From NCBI RefSeq assembly GCF_027942865.1, contig NC_134515.1, positions 23,334,227-23,398,226 on the forward strand: a stretch of DNA of 64,000 nucleotides. The letters are read 5' to 3'. The stretch comes from Odontesthes bonariensis (lineage: Eukaryota > Chordata > Actinopteri > Atheriniformes > Atherinopsidae). The notes below the pieces were generated by a model that worked only from the letters and a program-made list of their open reading frames with translations, was not told where the DNA came from and searched no databases. A program made the translations under genes and the position numbers. Position 1 is the first letter of the stretch, and each line of letters opens with the position of its first letter. Of this stretch, positions 25,601-40,600 are shown in pieces.

Positions 25601-28600
25601 ACCCAGAAGTTGAGGTCATCAGAGAGCGCATTGAACCGTACCAGAAGCTGTTTGGATTTATTCTTAAGTGGCAGCGCACTGAGAACAGGTCTGATTTCAA
25701 TTAAAAATATTGTGTTTTGATTTGAAAAACATCCCCATATAACCTTTCACCACCTTTGTGCGTAGATGGATGGATGGGTCCTTCCTGAATCTAGATGGGG
25801 AGAGTATGGAGGTTCAAGTTGATGAGTTTTATAGGGAAGTCTTCAAGATGCTGAAGTATTTCCAGCAGAAGCACAATAAGGCTGTACAAGAGATGGAGAA
25901 AATGTCTGGAAAGACTGGACGGCAAACTAGTGAGGACGATCCAAGCAAGCAGGAGAGTCCCACAGTAGTTTTGTGTTCTGCTGTAATGGAGCAGATTAAA
26001 CAGTTCAAGGTATTTTGTGCAAATTTTTTTAAGCGGATCGTGAATTAAGTCTTATTGCAAGTGTTGTTCATGCTCAGCCCATCCATTGATTGGATTATGC
26101 TTATGTCAACAGGACTATATCCCCGTAGTGTCCATCTTGTGTAATCCAGGTCTCAGAGGTCGTCACTGGGACCAGATGTCACAGATAGTGGAGTATGATC
26201 TCACCCCTAACTCTGGTACAACACTGCGGAAAGTTCTCACACAAAACCTGACCTCTTACCTGGATGAGTTTGAGTCCATCAGTGCTGCTGCTAGTAAAGT
26301 GAGAACTCCATAAATGTTCTGTTTGTTGGTTGCAACTACGTCTCTGTGTTGAATGAAGTATGTTTTAACTATCTTTCTCCACAGGAGTTTTCCTTGGAGA
26401 AGGCTATGCAAACCATGATGCAAATTTGGGATGGTATTTCCTTCCACCACCAACCTTACAGGGAGACTGGTGTTTCCATCTTGACTTCCTTGGACGATAT
26501 TCAGACAGTGTTAGATGACCAGATTGTAAAGACTCAAACAATGAGGGGCTCACCTTTCATCAAGCCATTTGAAAATGAAATCAAGGTTAACTTCATATTT
26601 TAGAAAGCCTCTTTACATAATGAACAAATACTCAATTTGCATGAGAGTTTCGCCAGTAGGGCTTTTTTTTTTTTAAGTAAATCTTTCTAAAACAAGATCT
26701 ACGTCATTTTTTTTTCTGTCATCTCAGCAATGGGAGGAGCGTCTGCTTCGTATCCAGGAAACCATAGATGAGTGGCTCAAGGTGCAGTCCCAGTGGCTTT
26801 ACCTGGAGCCCATCTTTTCATCTCAGGACATCATGCAGCAGATTCCAGAAGAAGGAAAGCTTTTCCAAACTGTTGACAGAAACTGGAAAGAGGTCATGAG
26901 GCACTGTGTTAAGAACCCTAAGGTAAAAATAATTGTGTTTGAAGAAAATCAAGAATGAAAGAAAACGTGCGACATACAGTTATTTTTTTACCTGATTATA
27001 TCTAATCACAGATTCTGCCAGCGACCTCACTCACTGGTTTGCTGGAGAAACTGCAAGATTCCAACACCCTCCTTGATATCATTATGAAGGGACTGAATGC
27101 CTATCTAGAGAAGAAACGTCTCTTTTTTCCACGGTAAACAAACAAATAGATTCTGCTGATATGGCCCAGTTCTTTAGAAATGACTCCGGTTTTGATATTT
27201 GCTGCGTATCTGGTGCCAGGTTCTTCTTCTTATCCAACGATGAAATGCTTGAGATTCTTTCTGAAACCAAGGACCCACTGCGAGTTCAGCCTCATCTGAA
27301 GAAGTGTTTTGAGGGTATTTCCAAACTGGACTTCCTACCCAATCTGGATATACAGGCAAGGCAGTCACACGCACTGTTATTGTTACATGATGCAGTCCCT
27401 GATTACATTTTATTAAGGTGCACACTGCTCTTGCTTAGGCCATGTACAGCAGTGAAGGGGAGCGTGTTGAGCTAATCCAGCACATCTCCACTTCTGAAGC
27501 CAAAGGAGCTGTGGAGAAGTGGCTGGTCCAGGTGGAGGATTTGATGATTCTCAGTGTCAGAGATGTAGTAGCCCGGTCCCGGCTGGTGAGATCACTATTC
27601 CCCAGACGCTGATTGATGCATGACTTTGTCATTTTATGTTATGTAAGGATCATACTATGAATTTTTCAATGTAAAATCCCTCTTATTTGGTTGCATTGAC
27701 AGGCCTATGCTGACACTGTACGGAACCAGTGGGTCAAGGAGTGGCCTGGACAGGTTGTGCTCTGCACCTCACAGATTTTTTGGACTTTGGAAGTTCATGA
27801 GGCCATCAGTGCAGGGGCTAATGTGGGTCTTTTTTACCATATTTTTTTTTATTATACTTTATTTGTGCCTTTTGATTCCTAACAGCTTAATGCACCAATA
27901 GGATTTTTAGTGGTTTCCCACTATCAAAAGATTTTATTTATCAAAAGGCTTAAATATATCCCAGTAAAAATAGCCACTAATACAGTTTTATCGTGCAAAG
28001 CAGTGATTTTTCTCACTCTTGACAAATTAACCTGACTATTTCCTCTGGTGAGTATGACGGCATAATTGTATCACCCTGAGAAAGATAGATCAAAAGGCTT
28101 TTGTTCTGCAGGGTTTAAAGAACTACTATCAGCAACTCCAGAATCAACTGAAAGACATTGTAGAGCTGGTGAGAGGAAAACTGCCGAAACAAACACGGAT
28201 TACTTTGGGAGCACTGGTCACAATTGATGTCCATGCGAGGGATGTAGTCATGGAGCTTATTGAGAAAGGTACCTAAAGACACAAAATGATTGCATCACTA
28301 AAGCATCAGCGATCCACACCCATATGTTTGTAATGTCTATTTTCTAATAGGTGTATCCCACGATACGGACTTCCAGTGGCTAGCCCAGCTTCGATACTAC
28401 TGGAACAATGACAATGTCCGTGTTCGCATAATCAACTGTGATGTTAAGTATGCCTACGAGTATCTAGGGAACTCACCACGTCTGGTCATCACACCTCTGA
28501 CTGACAGATGCTACCGAACCTTGGTAAAGAGAGAAAAAAGTCTTCTAAAACATGTTTAAAGTAACTTGAAATGAAATACTTTTCACTTTCCTTTACGGGA

Positions 28601-31600
28601 ATAATTCTGATTTCAAAGCACTCCTTTTGTTTTAGATCGGAGCTTTCTACTTGAATTTGGGTGGTGCACCGGAGGGTCCAGCTGGAACTGGAAAGACTGA
28701 AACCACCAAAGATCTAGCCAAAGCACTTGCTGTACAGTGTGTGGTCTTTAACTGCTCAGATGGGCTCGATTATCTTGCCATGGGAAAAGTAACCTTCACT
28801 CGAAATTTAAGATTCATAATTTCTATTTTAATACTATATTTATATGTGCCAATATTACTATGTTAATATGTATTTTGATGTGATTTGTCATAGTTTTTCA
28901 AAGGTCTAGCTTCGTCTGGAGCATGGGCATGCTTTGATGAATTCAACCGTATTGAGCTGGAGGTGCTGTCTGTAGTGGCCCAGCAAGTTCTGTGCATCCA
29001 GAGGGCTGTTGAGCAGAAGATGGAGTATTTTGACTTTGAAGGGACCATGCTCAAACTTAATCCCAACTGCTTTGTGTCCATAACAATGAACCCTGGCTAC
29101 GCAGGACGCTCAGAACTCCCAGACAACCTTAAAGTATTTTACCACAAAACACAATTATTGCAGTCTCAGTTGTGAATATTTATCAAGCAACTTTTCAAAT
29201 GATTCAAATGAACATCTGATGTTGAATTAAACACGGTGACAGCAACAGAAATGTCCAACACTGGCAATACAAAATCTTCTTCCATTTTCTCTGTGCAGGT
29301 GTTGTTCCGAACGGTGGCCATGATGGTTCCCAACTATGCTCTCATTGCAGAGATCTCTCTGTATTCATATGGATTTCTCAATGCCAAACCACTCTCAGTG
29401 AAAATTGTGATGACCTACAGGCTTTGTTCAGAACAGCTCTCCTCTCAGTTCCATTATGATTACGGTATGAGGGCTGTCAAAGCAGTACTTGTGGCTGCAG
29501 GAAACCTCAAGCTCAAGTATCCTGACGAGAATGAGGACATTTTGGTAATTGTGCTGAAATATTCATCAATTTTCCAAATATCAGTCTATGCCTTGATTTG
29601 GATCTTCATTCGTCTATTGATTATGTATTTTTATGATTCTAACACTCGTTGTAACATTCAGCTCCTGAGATCCATAAAAGATGTTAATGAGCCCAAGTTC
29701 CTCTCCCATGATATTCCACTGTTCAACGGAATTACCAGTGATTTGTTCCCGGGCATCTCCCTCCCTGAGGCTGACTATCAGGTCAGATATGTTAAAGCCT
29801 TTACTTATTCTTCTGCCTCATATTAACAATACCCTTATTGTTATTAATCTCCTTATGTTTCTATAATCAGTGTTTTTTATTTTTTCTTGTCAGCTGTTCT
29901 TGGAGGCCACAGAAGAGTGCTGTAAAAATCACAATGTACAGCCAACGCAGGTCTTCTTGCAAAAGATAATCCAGACATATGAGATGATGATAGTTAGGCA
30001 TGGGTAGGTTTCGCTCGAGTTTCTGTGTGGCCATATTTTTATATCCCGCTGATGATGTTTCCAGTTTCCTCAAATAATACGGATGTGGCTTAATGGAAAT
30101 ATGTAAAACACAATATTGTATTAATATGCTCTTTTCTCAGATTCATGCTGGTGGGAGAGCCCATAGCTGGAAAGACCAAGGTGCTGCACATTCTAGCTGA
30201 CACTTTGACTCTCATGAATGAGAAAGGGTACAGTGCGGAAGAGGGGGTCATTTTCAAAACATTGAACCCAAAGTCCATTACCATGGGACAGCTCTTTGGA
30301 CAGTTTGACCTGGTTTCCCATGAGGTAGAACTGTGTTTTAGATAATCTGGACTGCAGATGCATTTGTGTATTTGTAGTATTAATGTAGACCTGGGCTGAT
30401 TAATTGCTTATCCTTTCTCTGTGTTTTTTTTTTTTCCTGTATTGGCTTTCCCTCTTTATTAGTGGACAGACGGTATTGTGGCCAACACTTTTCGTGAATT
30501 TGCATCAGCTGAAACACCAGAACGCAAGTGGGTGGTGTTTGATGGTCCTATAGACACACTGTGGATCGAGAGCATGAATACTGTGCTGGATGACAACAAA
30601 AAGGTACATAATATTGAGTAAAAACATTATTTATGTTCAGGCTTCTTTGTTTTCACATACTTTAGTACTCTTTGTTGATTTGCCTCTTTTCCACAGTTGT
30701 GTCTAATGAGTGGTGAGATCATTCAGATGTCCAATCAGATGAGTCTGATTTTTGAAGCAATGGACCTGTCACAAGCTTCTGTAAGTTTGATGTGTGCAGT
30801 TACAAATTATTATTATTTTTTTAACCTCCTGTCTTAAAATGGGACATTTCTTTCTTGATTTCCTGAATGGCTGCCATTTTGCTCGAATGAAACTTGAATT
30901 GTTCAAATTTAGTGAACATCATTTGTTTTGTTTATTCCTAGTTTGTTTTTAATGAGAAGATATATACATGGAGCTCGTATAGTTGTTTTGTTTAGGTTAT
31001 TGGATTATTTTCTCTCCCTACAGCCTGCCACAGTCAGTCGATGCGGTATGATCTACATGGAGCCGTCACAGCTGGGCTGGAAGCCCTTGGTTATCTCTTG
31101 GATAAACACTCTCCCTGATCCTCTGCAGAGCCCAGACAGCCAGTCACTGCTGCTGGAGCTCTTCCACTGGCTTCTTCCACCCGCCCATAAGACACTGCGC
31201 AAACACTGCAGAGTAAGTGACCCCGAGATCTTAGCCCAGTCAAGGCTTAAACATATGCGGGACATTTAGAAATCTCAATTTAATTCAAATGAATAATACA
31301 GACACCTTGTCACGTTCGATTTTTTTTTCTCTTTGACAGGAAGTTGTTCCCACTAGCAACAGTAGCACTGTGGTGTCCCTCTGTCGACTGTTTGAGATGC
31401 TTCTCACTGAACCTGTTTCGACAGGCCCTGTTGATAAAAGTATTCGCACTTGGATCATGGTAAAAGGACAAAATCTTTTAGTGTCGTGGCTAATATTTTA
31501 GCCTTTGTTATACCAGATATTGGATTGGGTGTGCACCTTTGAAACAGAGTACCCTCCTCCTCCTCCTCCTCCTAATTTAGATTTTTTGATTTAGTGAAAT

Positions 31601-34600
31601 CATACGACGCCTCTCCTCTTTTTTTTCCCCTCTTGCTTGCAGGCAGCTTTCGCATTCTCCCTGGTGTGGTCTGTGGGCGGCAGCTGTGATGCAGACAGCA
31701 GAGAGAAGTTTAGTGAGTTCTTCAAAGTGACAGTCTCGGGAGAATCAAAAGAATATCCAATTCCTGAAACAGTAGGAAAATGGGAATGCCCATTAGATGA
31801 GAAAGGCCTGGTGTATGACTACTTTTATGAGGTATTGTACAATTCCATCAGTTAAAAGAATCTCACTCGTTTGAAATCTGTGAATCTTAATATGGTCTCC
31901 TTCTCAGTTTAAAGGAAAAGGCAGATGGGTTCACTGGAATGATGGCATCAAGAATGTGAACCTAGGAGACAAAAACACTAAAGTGCAAGAGATCATTGTT
32001 CCCACTATAGACACAGTTCGCTACACTTTCTTAATGGACATCTGCATCAGCCACGGAGTGTCAGTATTCTCGAAGGTCGCATTGTTATAAAGTACAGTTA
32101 TACAACTGCAATTATGGCTGTTATGTTTGTTGTATTTAAGGAGCATAAATCTACAATTGATCTTGACCCTACTACAATTATTCATGCTTTTTTTTTTTGT
32201 TCTGCTGATCAGTCCTCCTCTGTTTGTTGGTCCCACTGGGACTGGGAAGTCAGTATATGTGAAGGAGAAGCTGATGAACAATCTGGACAAAGACTCCTAC
32301 CTGCCCTTCTTCATTAACTTTTCAGCTCGCACTAGTGCAAACCAAACCCAGGTCTGTATTTCGTGAAACATGGACAGAAGATATCTTTGTAGAAATGTTT
32401 GGATCACTTGGAACAACATGTTGCCACAGTAGATAAAATAGTATGTGATGCATCTTTCACAAACAAGAAAATGCATATATTTTAATCATTTTCTTTGGAT
32501 TTATTACATCTTCCAGAACATCATCATGGCCAGGTTAGATAAGAGAAGGAAAGGAGTGTTTGGCCCTCCGATAGGAAAAAAGTGTGTCATCTTTGTAGAT
32601 GATATGAATATGCCTGCACTGGAACAGTTTGGAGCGCAGCCTCCTGTTGAGCTTCTTCGACAGTACATGGACCATGGAAACTGGTAAACCATCTGCAATT
32701 TGAGGCCAATTTGAAATTCAAACAAGATAGATGTTATGAATAACAGGACTTTGTTCACTGCTTTAAAACACTGTTCAGAAAACAGGCAGATTTCATCTTC
32801 TCTGCTCCCCCAGGTACGACTTAAAGGATACTTCAAAGATCAGTCTGGTAGACCTCCAGCTCATCACAGCAATGGGGCCCCCTGGTGGTGGAAGGAATGC
32901 TGTAACTTCTCGCTTCCTGAGGCATTTTAACATTTTTAGCATAAATCCCTTCAGTGATGACACCATGGTCCGCATTTTCTCAAATATTGTAGCCTTCTAT
33001 CTCAAAAACAATACATTCCCGCCTGAAATATTCACTGTTGGCAACCAAATAGTGACAGCTACGGTGGAGGTGAGTTTCCCTTTGACACATAGCAATATCA
33101 CAAGAACTCGTCAACAAATAGGCTTGATAAACATGTTTTGTACGTTTATCTTTTTTCCTCTATAGGTGTATAAGAAAGCCATGGAGAACTTGCTTCCGAC
33201 TCCAGCCAAGTCTCACTATACTTTCAATCTTCGGGACTTCTCCCGTGTTATTCAAGGCTGCCTGCTGCTGAAGAAAGAGTCTCTGGAAAACAAACGTACA
33301 ATGATACGGCTGTTTGTCCATGAGGTCTTCCGTGTTTACTATGACCGTCTTGTGGACGACAAAGACAGAACATGGCTCTATAATCTGATGAACGGCATTC
33401 TCAAAGACCATTTCAAGGAATCTTTTGACCAGGTCTTTGATCACCTGAAACAAGGCAGTAAAGTAAGTTACATTGGAGTCAGATAATTTACTACAGGTAC
33501 AGCAAGGAAGAGCTACTCTGGACCACATTTCAGTGTTGTCAGATGTAAATAACATCATAATATATATTTTTTTTTTCTGCTAACATATAAGATAATTGCA
33601 AGGACACAATGAGGAAACTGTAAGTATTTATTTGTGCCATCCCTGTTCTTCCCTTTACAGCTGGTTGAAGAAGACATACGAAATCTTCTGTTTGGGGACT
33701 ACATGAACCCTGATTTGGAGGATGATGAGCGCTTGTACGCTGAGGTGCCCTCAATGAAAACCTTTGCTGAGGTGGTGGAGTCATGTCTTGAAGAATACAA
33801 CCAGATGCACAAAAATCAGATGAACCTTGTCATCTTCCGGTAAACTGTTTTGGCTGCAGCATTTAAAAATGTGAAGTGATATCACTGAGTTTTTTTCTGA
33901 ACTTTTTTTTCTTGGAAAAGATTAATTGTACAAACAAGTGACTTAATCTATGTGTACTAGGTTTATAAAACTTTGCTTTTACAGCTTTTTTTAAATAGAA
34001 CATGTTAAGTTAAACTGAAAAAGTAATCTGCAATATACAGCTATGTCCTGGAGCACTTGTCCCGTATCAGCCGTGTGTTAAAGCAGCCGGGAGGCAATGC
34101 TCTGCTAGTCGGAGTGGGAGGCAGCGGACGCCAGTCTATCACCCGCTTGGCCACGTCGATGGCCCACATGACCATGTTCCAGCCTGAGATATCAAAGAGC
34201 TACGGCATGACAGAATGGAGAGATGACCTTAAAGTGAGCCTCATATGACTTTTCCAGACATTTTGTAATATATTGTGCTTAGTCAAAATACTCAGTTTAA
34301 TTTCTTGAAATTGCAGATGCTGCTGAAGAATGCTGGGGTTAAAGGACAGAAGACCGTGTTCTTGATAACTGATGCTCAGATCAAAGATGAGGCTTTTCTT
34401 GAAGACGTAGACAGTGTCTTGAACACAGGAGAGGTGCCCAATCTGTTTGCCGTGGATGAGAAACAAGAGATCATGGAGGTATCCTATAATAAACTCTTAC
34501 ACAGTATAATGGCTCGTCTGTTATATTGAAAATGTTTTCTTCTTTTTATCTCTTTCTCCAGACAATACGTCCCGTTGCCCAGGCTGGCAATAAGAATTTG

Positions 34601-37600
34601 GAGCAGAGCCCCTTGACTCTGTTTGCCTTCTTCGTGGCACGCTGTAGAGAGAATCTGCACATTGTTGTAGCCTTCAGTCCTATTGGAAATGCCTTTCGAA
34701 ATCGACTTCGCCAATTTCCATGTCTTATTAACTGCTGCACCATTGACTGGTATCAGGTACTTTGTTGGCATAAGGAGACTCTGGTTTAGATGATATATTC
34801 AATGAAATAAATTGCATTTAACAGGCACAAAAATGCAAAAAACTATGTTTGTATACAGTATATGTGTGTCAGTCAGGCAGAGTTGGTCATTGATAATATA
34901 AAAGAAAGACAAAGGACAGCATATAGTAGATAGTCTGTCTTAGCATTTTCTCATCATTGTTCCTATTCATGTATCCTTTTCATGTCTGTGCCCTGACAGC
35001 CTTGGCCGGAGGAAGCTCTTGAGCGAGTAGCCAACTGCTTCTTGGAGACACTGGAGATGAGTGAAAATGAGAGACAGGAGGTCGTACCCATCTGCAAAAC
35101 ATTCCACACCTCTGCCAAACAGCTGTCAGAGAGGTATGGGTTGCTTATTTTAACTTGTATATTCAAATGTGAAGTCCATAAATGTTTAAGCCCTTAGTTC
35201 CAATGTTTTCATTGCAGATTCCTCACTGAGCTAGGTCGCCATAACTATGTGACTCCCACCTCCTACTTGGAGCTGATCGCAGCTTTCCGTCAACTACTTA
35301 CTCAGAAAAGAGACGCTGTTATGAAGTCAAAACAGAGGTACACCAATGGTCTGGATAAACTAGCCTTTGCTGAATCTCAGGTAGGTGAAGAGCCATTTTT
35401 ACCAGACTTGTTTTGTGTTTTTTCTTCACTTTGTTGTCTTTAAGATGTTAAGTTTTACCAGAACTTATTCTCACAATGTCTCTCTGCAGGTTGCTGAAAT
35501 GAAAAAGGAACTGGTAGACCTCCAACCCAAACTTGAACAGGCAAAGATAGACAACACTAAAATGATGAAGGTGAATACGTATAACAGAATACATATACAT
35601 ATGTCATGTGGGGATCTTTATTCCATCTGGACATCAACCCTTGAGTGTAAACTCATCATAAAACAAAGTATAAATATGAATTTATTCAGACACTGTGGGA
35701 TTTTTTCAGGTGATTGAAGAGGAATCTGTGATTGTGGAGGCCAAGAGTAAAGTTGTGCGTGTCGATGAAGAGGCAGCAACTATAAAAGCAGGCGAGGCCC
35801 AGTCTCTGAATGATGAATGTGAGAGTGAGTTGGCTGAAGCCATCCCTGCTCTGGAGGCCGCTCTCTCCGCCTTAAACACATTAAAGGTGAGCATCCTTTT
35901 ACTGGGATGCTTTTTTTTTTCTACGCATTTTCCGATTCAAATCATTGTGGTTCAGGAACCACAGTTTGCGAAGCTGCGTGTTTCATTTCAGCCCTCTGAT
36001 GTCACAATTGTGAAGTCAATGAAAAATCCACCTTCAGGGGTGAAGCTGGTGATGGCAGCTGTATGTGTGATGAAAGATTTAAAGCCAGACAAGATAGTGG
36101 ACCCGGCTGGGACTGGAAAAAAGGTTAGAGAGCATAAGAATATCTTTCCAATATACCATAATTATTAAATAGATTTTTTTGTTTTATGACTAAAATCATA
36201 TGTTCTTGAAAGTATATGCGTGTTACTGTTTTTGTCATCTAGGTTTTTGACTACTGGGGTCCAAGCAAAAAGCTACTGGGTGATATGAACTTTTTACGAG
36301 ATCTTAAAGAATACGACAAAGACAATATTCCTGTTAGTATCAGGATTTTTTTTATGATTATAAAGAATACAATGGAATTTTGTCTCAATAAACTTACCTA
36401 CTTTTGCATTGCAGGTCTCCGTGATGCAAAAAATCCGTAGTGAGTATATGACCAATCCTGACTTTGATCCCAGCATAGTGGCTAAGGCCTCCTCTGCTGC
36501 AGAGGGCCTGTGCAAGTGGATCAAGGCAATGGAGGTTTACGACCGGGTGGCCAAGGTGCTGTGTTTGTGGATCCTCTCTGGACTTTTTCTTTACTAATTT
36601 TCCAGATAATAGTATCCGGATGCATGTTCCCACTTATTTCTTCATCTCAAAAAGTCTCTTTGGTCTTAGGTTGTTGCTCCCAAGAAGGCTAAACTTGCAG
36701 AGGCCAAGAGGTCCCTGGAAGAGACCAAGGCCCTGCTTGACCAGAAGAGAGCTGAGTTAAAGGAAGTGGAGGACCGCTTGGCTGCTCTTGAAAAAACCTT
36801 TGAGGAGAAGACAGAGGAGAAAGCCCAGCTAGAGTTCCAGGTGGATTTGTGCGCAAGGAAGCTGGAGAGGGCTGAAAAGCTCATTGGTGGTTTGGGTGGA
36901 GAGAAGACCAGGTGATGCAGTTGTCGGCTATTTACGGTAATTTCAAGAGTAAAAATAGCTGATTGAATTGAAATCGTTCCTTAGATGGTCAAAAGCAGCC
37001 GATGACCTACAAAACACGTATGACAACTTGACTGGAGACGTTCTCATCTCTGCTGGTGTCATCGCTTACCTGGGGGCTTTCACTGCTGGCTTCCGGCAGA
37101 GCTGCACGCAGTTATGGACTAAACTCTGCCAAGTAACTGTCGACTTCTTATCCCTTTTGTAGTCACTTTCTCAGCGGCTGTCCATTTGTAGCTGCTTCTT
37201 ACCTCACGTTTTTCCTTGTTAAATATCTCCAGTCTAAGAAAATTCCATCAGCAGATGACTTCTCTCTCAGTAAAACCCTGGGAGATCCCATTAAAATCCG
37301 GGCTTGGAACATCGCAGGCCTTCCCAGTGACTCTTTCTCAATCGACAATGGTGTCATTGTCAGTAATTCACGTAGATGGTGAGTCTGTATTTCTGAAGAT
37401 GACCAGTGAAAATGTTTTCATTTCACTTTAACATTTATAGAAACTATTCATCTTTCTGCTTAAATCATAACAAAACATCCGTCTGTTATAATTGGCTTTG
37501 TTCTTTGACATTAGGAATGAAATAAGTCTCAGTACTTTTCCATATGACCTTAAGTGATGCAGGAGTAGACAGACAAAACAATCAGGAAAGTCTGGGAAAC

Positions 37601-40600
37601 CAAGGGCAGATTGATACACTCACATTATTTGAATTCCTCAGAGACATTATTTGGGTTAGTACGATTCATATCCAATCACATTTGATCAACAAGGGATCCA
37701 CCGTGAGAAACTATGAGATATATATATACGAGGTGTAACCGGAGATACGGGGCTCTGTCTGACGGATTCCTGCAAGAGTTCTGTCAGACTGAGACCAGCG
37801 CTGAAATACTCCACTTGTTGCCATACCAATAAAGACTTCATTTTCACTTGAATTACTCCGGTCCGTTCTTGAGCCTCCTACTAAAAGAACCGAATCTAAC
37901 ACGTCCCACTCAGTCATTCGTGCTTTTGTTCTTCTAGGCCATTGATGATTGATCCTCAGGGTCAAGCCAACAAGTGGGTGAAAAATTCAGAGAAAGATAA
38001 CAACTTGAGTGTAATCAAGTTAACAGACGGGGACTACATGAGAACTTTGGAAAACTGTATTCAATTTGGAACACCTTTGCTATTGGAAAATGTTGGAGAA
38101 GAGTTGGATCCTTCTCTGGAACCTCTGCTACTCAAACAAACCTTCAAACAAGGTACTTGAAGATGAGAGGGTTACCAAAGTGTCATCTGTGATTTGAAAT
38201 TAATAACAATATATTCTCATTTAACAAACTTATTGTTTTTTTTCCTAGGTGGGGTGGATTGCATCAGACTTGGTGAGAGCGTGATTGAATACTCCGTTGA
38301 TTTCCGTTTCTACATCACCACCAAGCTAAGGAACCCACACTACCTTCCTGAACTTGCCACCAAAGTGTCCCTGCTCAATTTTATGATCACTCCAGAAGGA
38401 TTGGAGGACCAGCTGCTAGGAATTGCAGTTGCAAAGGAGAGGTAACATAAAATGGCCCCTTTGACGTACCCCTGAAACATATGAAATTCAGTGCTTTTTG
38501 CTTTTATTACCGCCCTCTTGTGTCTGTTATATGTTTTCTACAGGCCAGAACTGGAAGAGGAGAGAAATGCATTAATCCTGCAGTCAGCCGACAATAAGAG
38601 GCAGCTAAAGGAAATTGAAGACAATATCCTGGAAACTTTACAGTCTTCTGAGGGAAATATCTTGGAGGATGAGAGTGCTATTCAGATTTTAGACTCGGCA
38701 AAGATCATGTCCAATGAGATCACCAAGAAACAACAGGTGTGAACAATACATTCAATTCAGAACAGGACTGTGAGTTTGATGAGTTTTTTGATCTGACCTG
38801 CTGTTTACTTCTTTCAAAGATTGCAGAGAAGACAGAGATCAAGATTGCTGAGTCTAGAGAGGGTTACAGAGCTGTTGCCAAGCACTCATCCATCCTGTTC
38901 TTTAGTATTGCTGATCTGACCAACATAGACCCTATGTACCAGTACTCTCTCAGCTGGTTTGTCAACCTCTACATAAACTCAATAGAAGATAGGTAAGAGA
39001 ACTCTATTCTGCGAAGAGGAAATACATCAAAACAATCTCTCCCAGCACAATGGAAAATATTACTTTCCATATTTTCCTAAAGATTTTCAAACCGATATAA
39101 TAAAAAATAGATTCCTTTGATTTTGCTTAAAATTGCTACATGATCTAGAGGAGATTTGTTTTTCTGCTAATAATGCATAATTTTCAAAACATCCATAATG
39201 TCTTTTAAATCTAATTTTTTTTCAGAAAAGCAAGTTTAGTCAGTAAACTACACAGAAAAATTATACATTATTGCACCACAATATACTGAAATAGTATTAT
39301 TGCCTAATGAACATATTTAAAGTGTGTTTGAGTGTTAGTGGTCATCTGAAGTGCCCTATATTTGATCAATTAGTAACAAGTCCAAGGTTCTGGAGAGGAG
39401 GCTTCAATTCCTTATTGATCACTTCACCTATAACCTGTACTGCAACGTCTGCCGTTCTCTCTTTGAGAAGGACAAACTCCTCTTCTCTCTAATTCTCTGC
39501 TGCAAATTGCTCCTGTAAGTGTTATAGCTGCAAGCTATCTAAGCATTTTCCCACATGCCCATATGATACTATAATGTGTGGATTCTGACATTTATATTTT
39601 ATCTTCTATTGATATATCTTCTCAGAGCAAAGAAGGAGATTGAATTTTCAGACTTCATGTTCTTGCTGACTGGGGGAGTGGGCCTGCAGAACACCATTGC
39701 AAACCCAGACCCCAGTTGGCTTCAGGACAAGAGCTGGGATGAGATCTGCAGAGCCAGTGAACTGCCTGGCTTACAAGGAATAAAGTAAGGAACAGCAATA
39801 ATCAATAAAAAAAAATGAACAAAATTAATTACTTGTTTTGATTCACTCCACCTTCCTGTTTGTCATCTTAATTTCATTTTTGACCAGTGAATTGAATCCA
39901 TTTTTACTTTACAGAGAAGCTGTCATGTCAAGTCCAGGAGACTTCAAGCCTATTTATGACAGCAAAGAGCCATGTAATGTTGCTCTGCCTGCACCATGGT
40001 GTGAGAAACTCAATGACCTGCAGAAGATGATCATCGTCCGCTGTCTCAGGTCTGATAAAATAGTGCCAGCTGTGATTAAATATGTGACCTGCCATCTGGG
40101 GAAGAAATTTGTCCAGCCTCCTCCCTTTGACTTGAGTAAGAGCTACCTGGATTCCAACTCCACCATCCCACTCGTGTTTGTGCTTTCACCAGGAGCTGAT
40201 CCCATGGCCGGTAAGTCTTTCAGTACCAATGAGTGATTGGCAAAATGCCATATAATGCTTCTCCTGAAAATTCTTATTGTCTTTCCACAGGCTTGCTGAA
40301 ATTTGCCAGTGACAAGAAAATGGGTGGGGCTATGTTCCAGTCTATTTCTCTGGGTCAGGGCCAGGGGCCCATAGCTGCTAAAATGATTTCCACAGCCATG
40401 CAGGATGGGTCGTGGGTGTGTTTGCAGAACTGTCACCTGGCTGTTTCATGGATGTCCACCCTAGAGAAAATCTGTGAGGACTTCAGTCTTACAACATGCC
40501 ACCAAGACTTCCGCCTCTGGCTCACAAGTTACCCTTCACCCAAGGTAAAACATTGGGCACTGAACTCAACATATAAGCATACATGAATAAGTTAAAGTAG

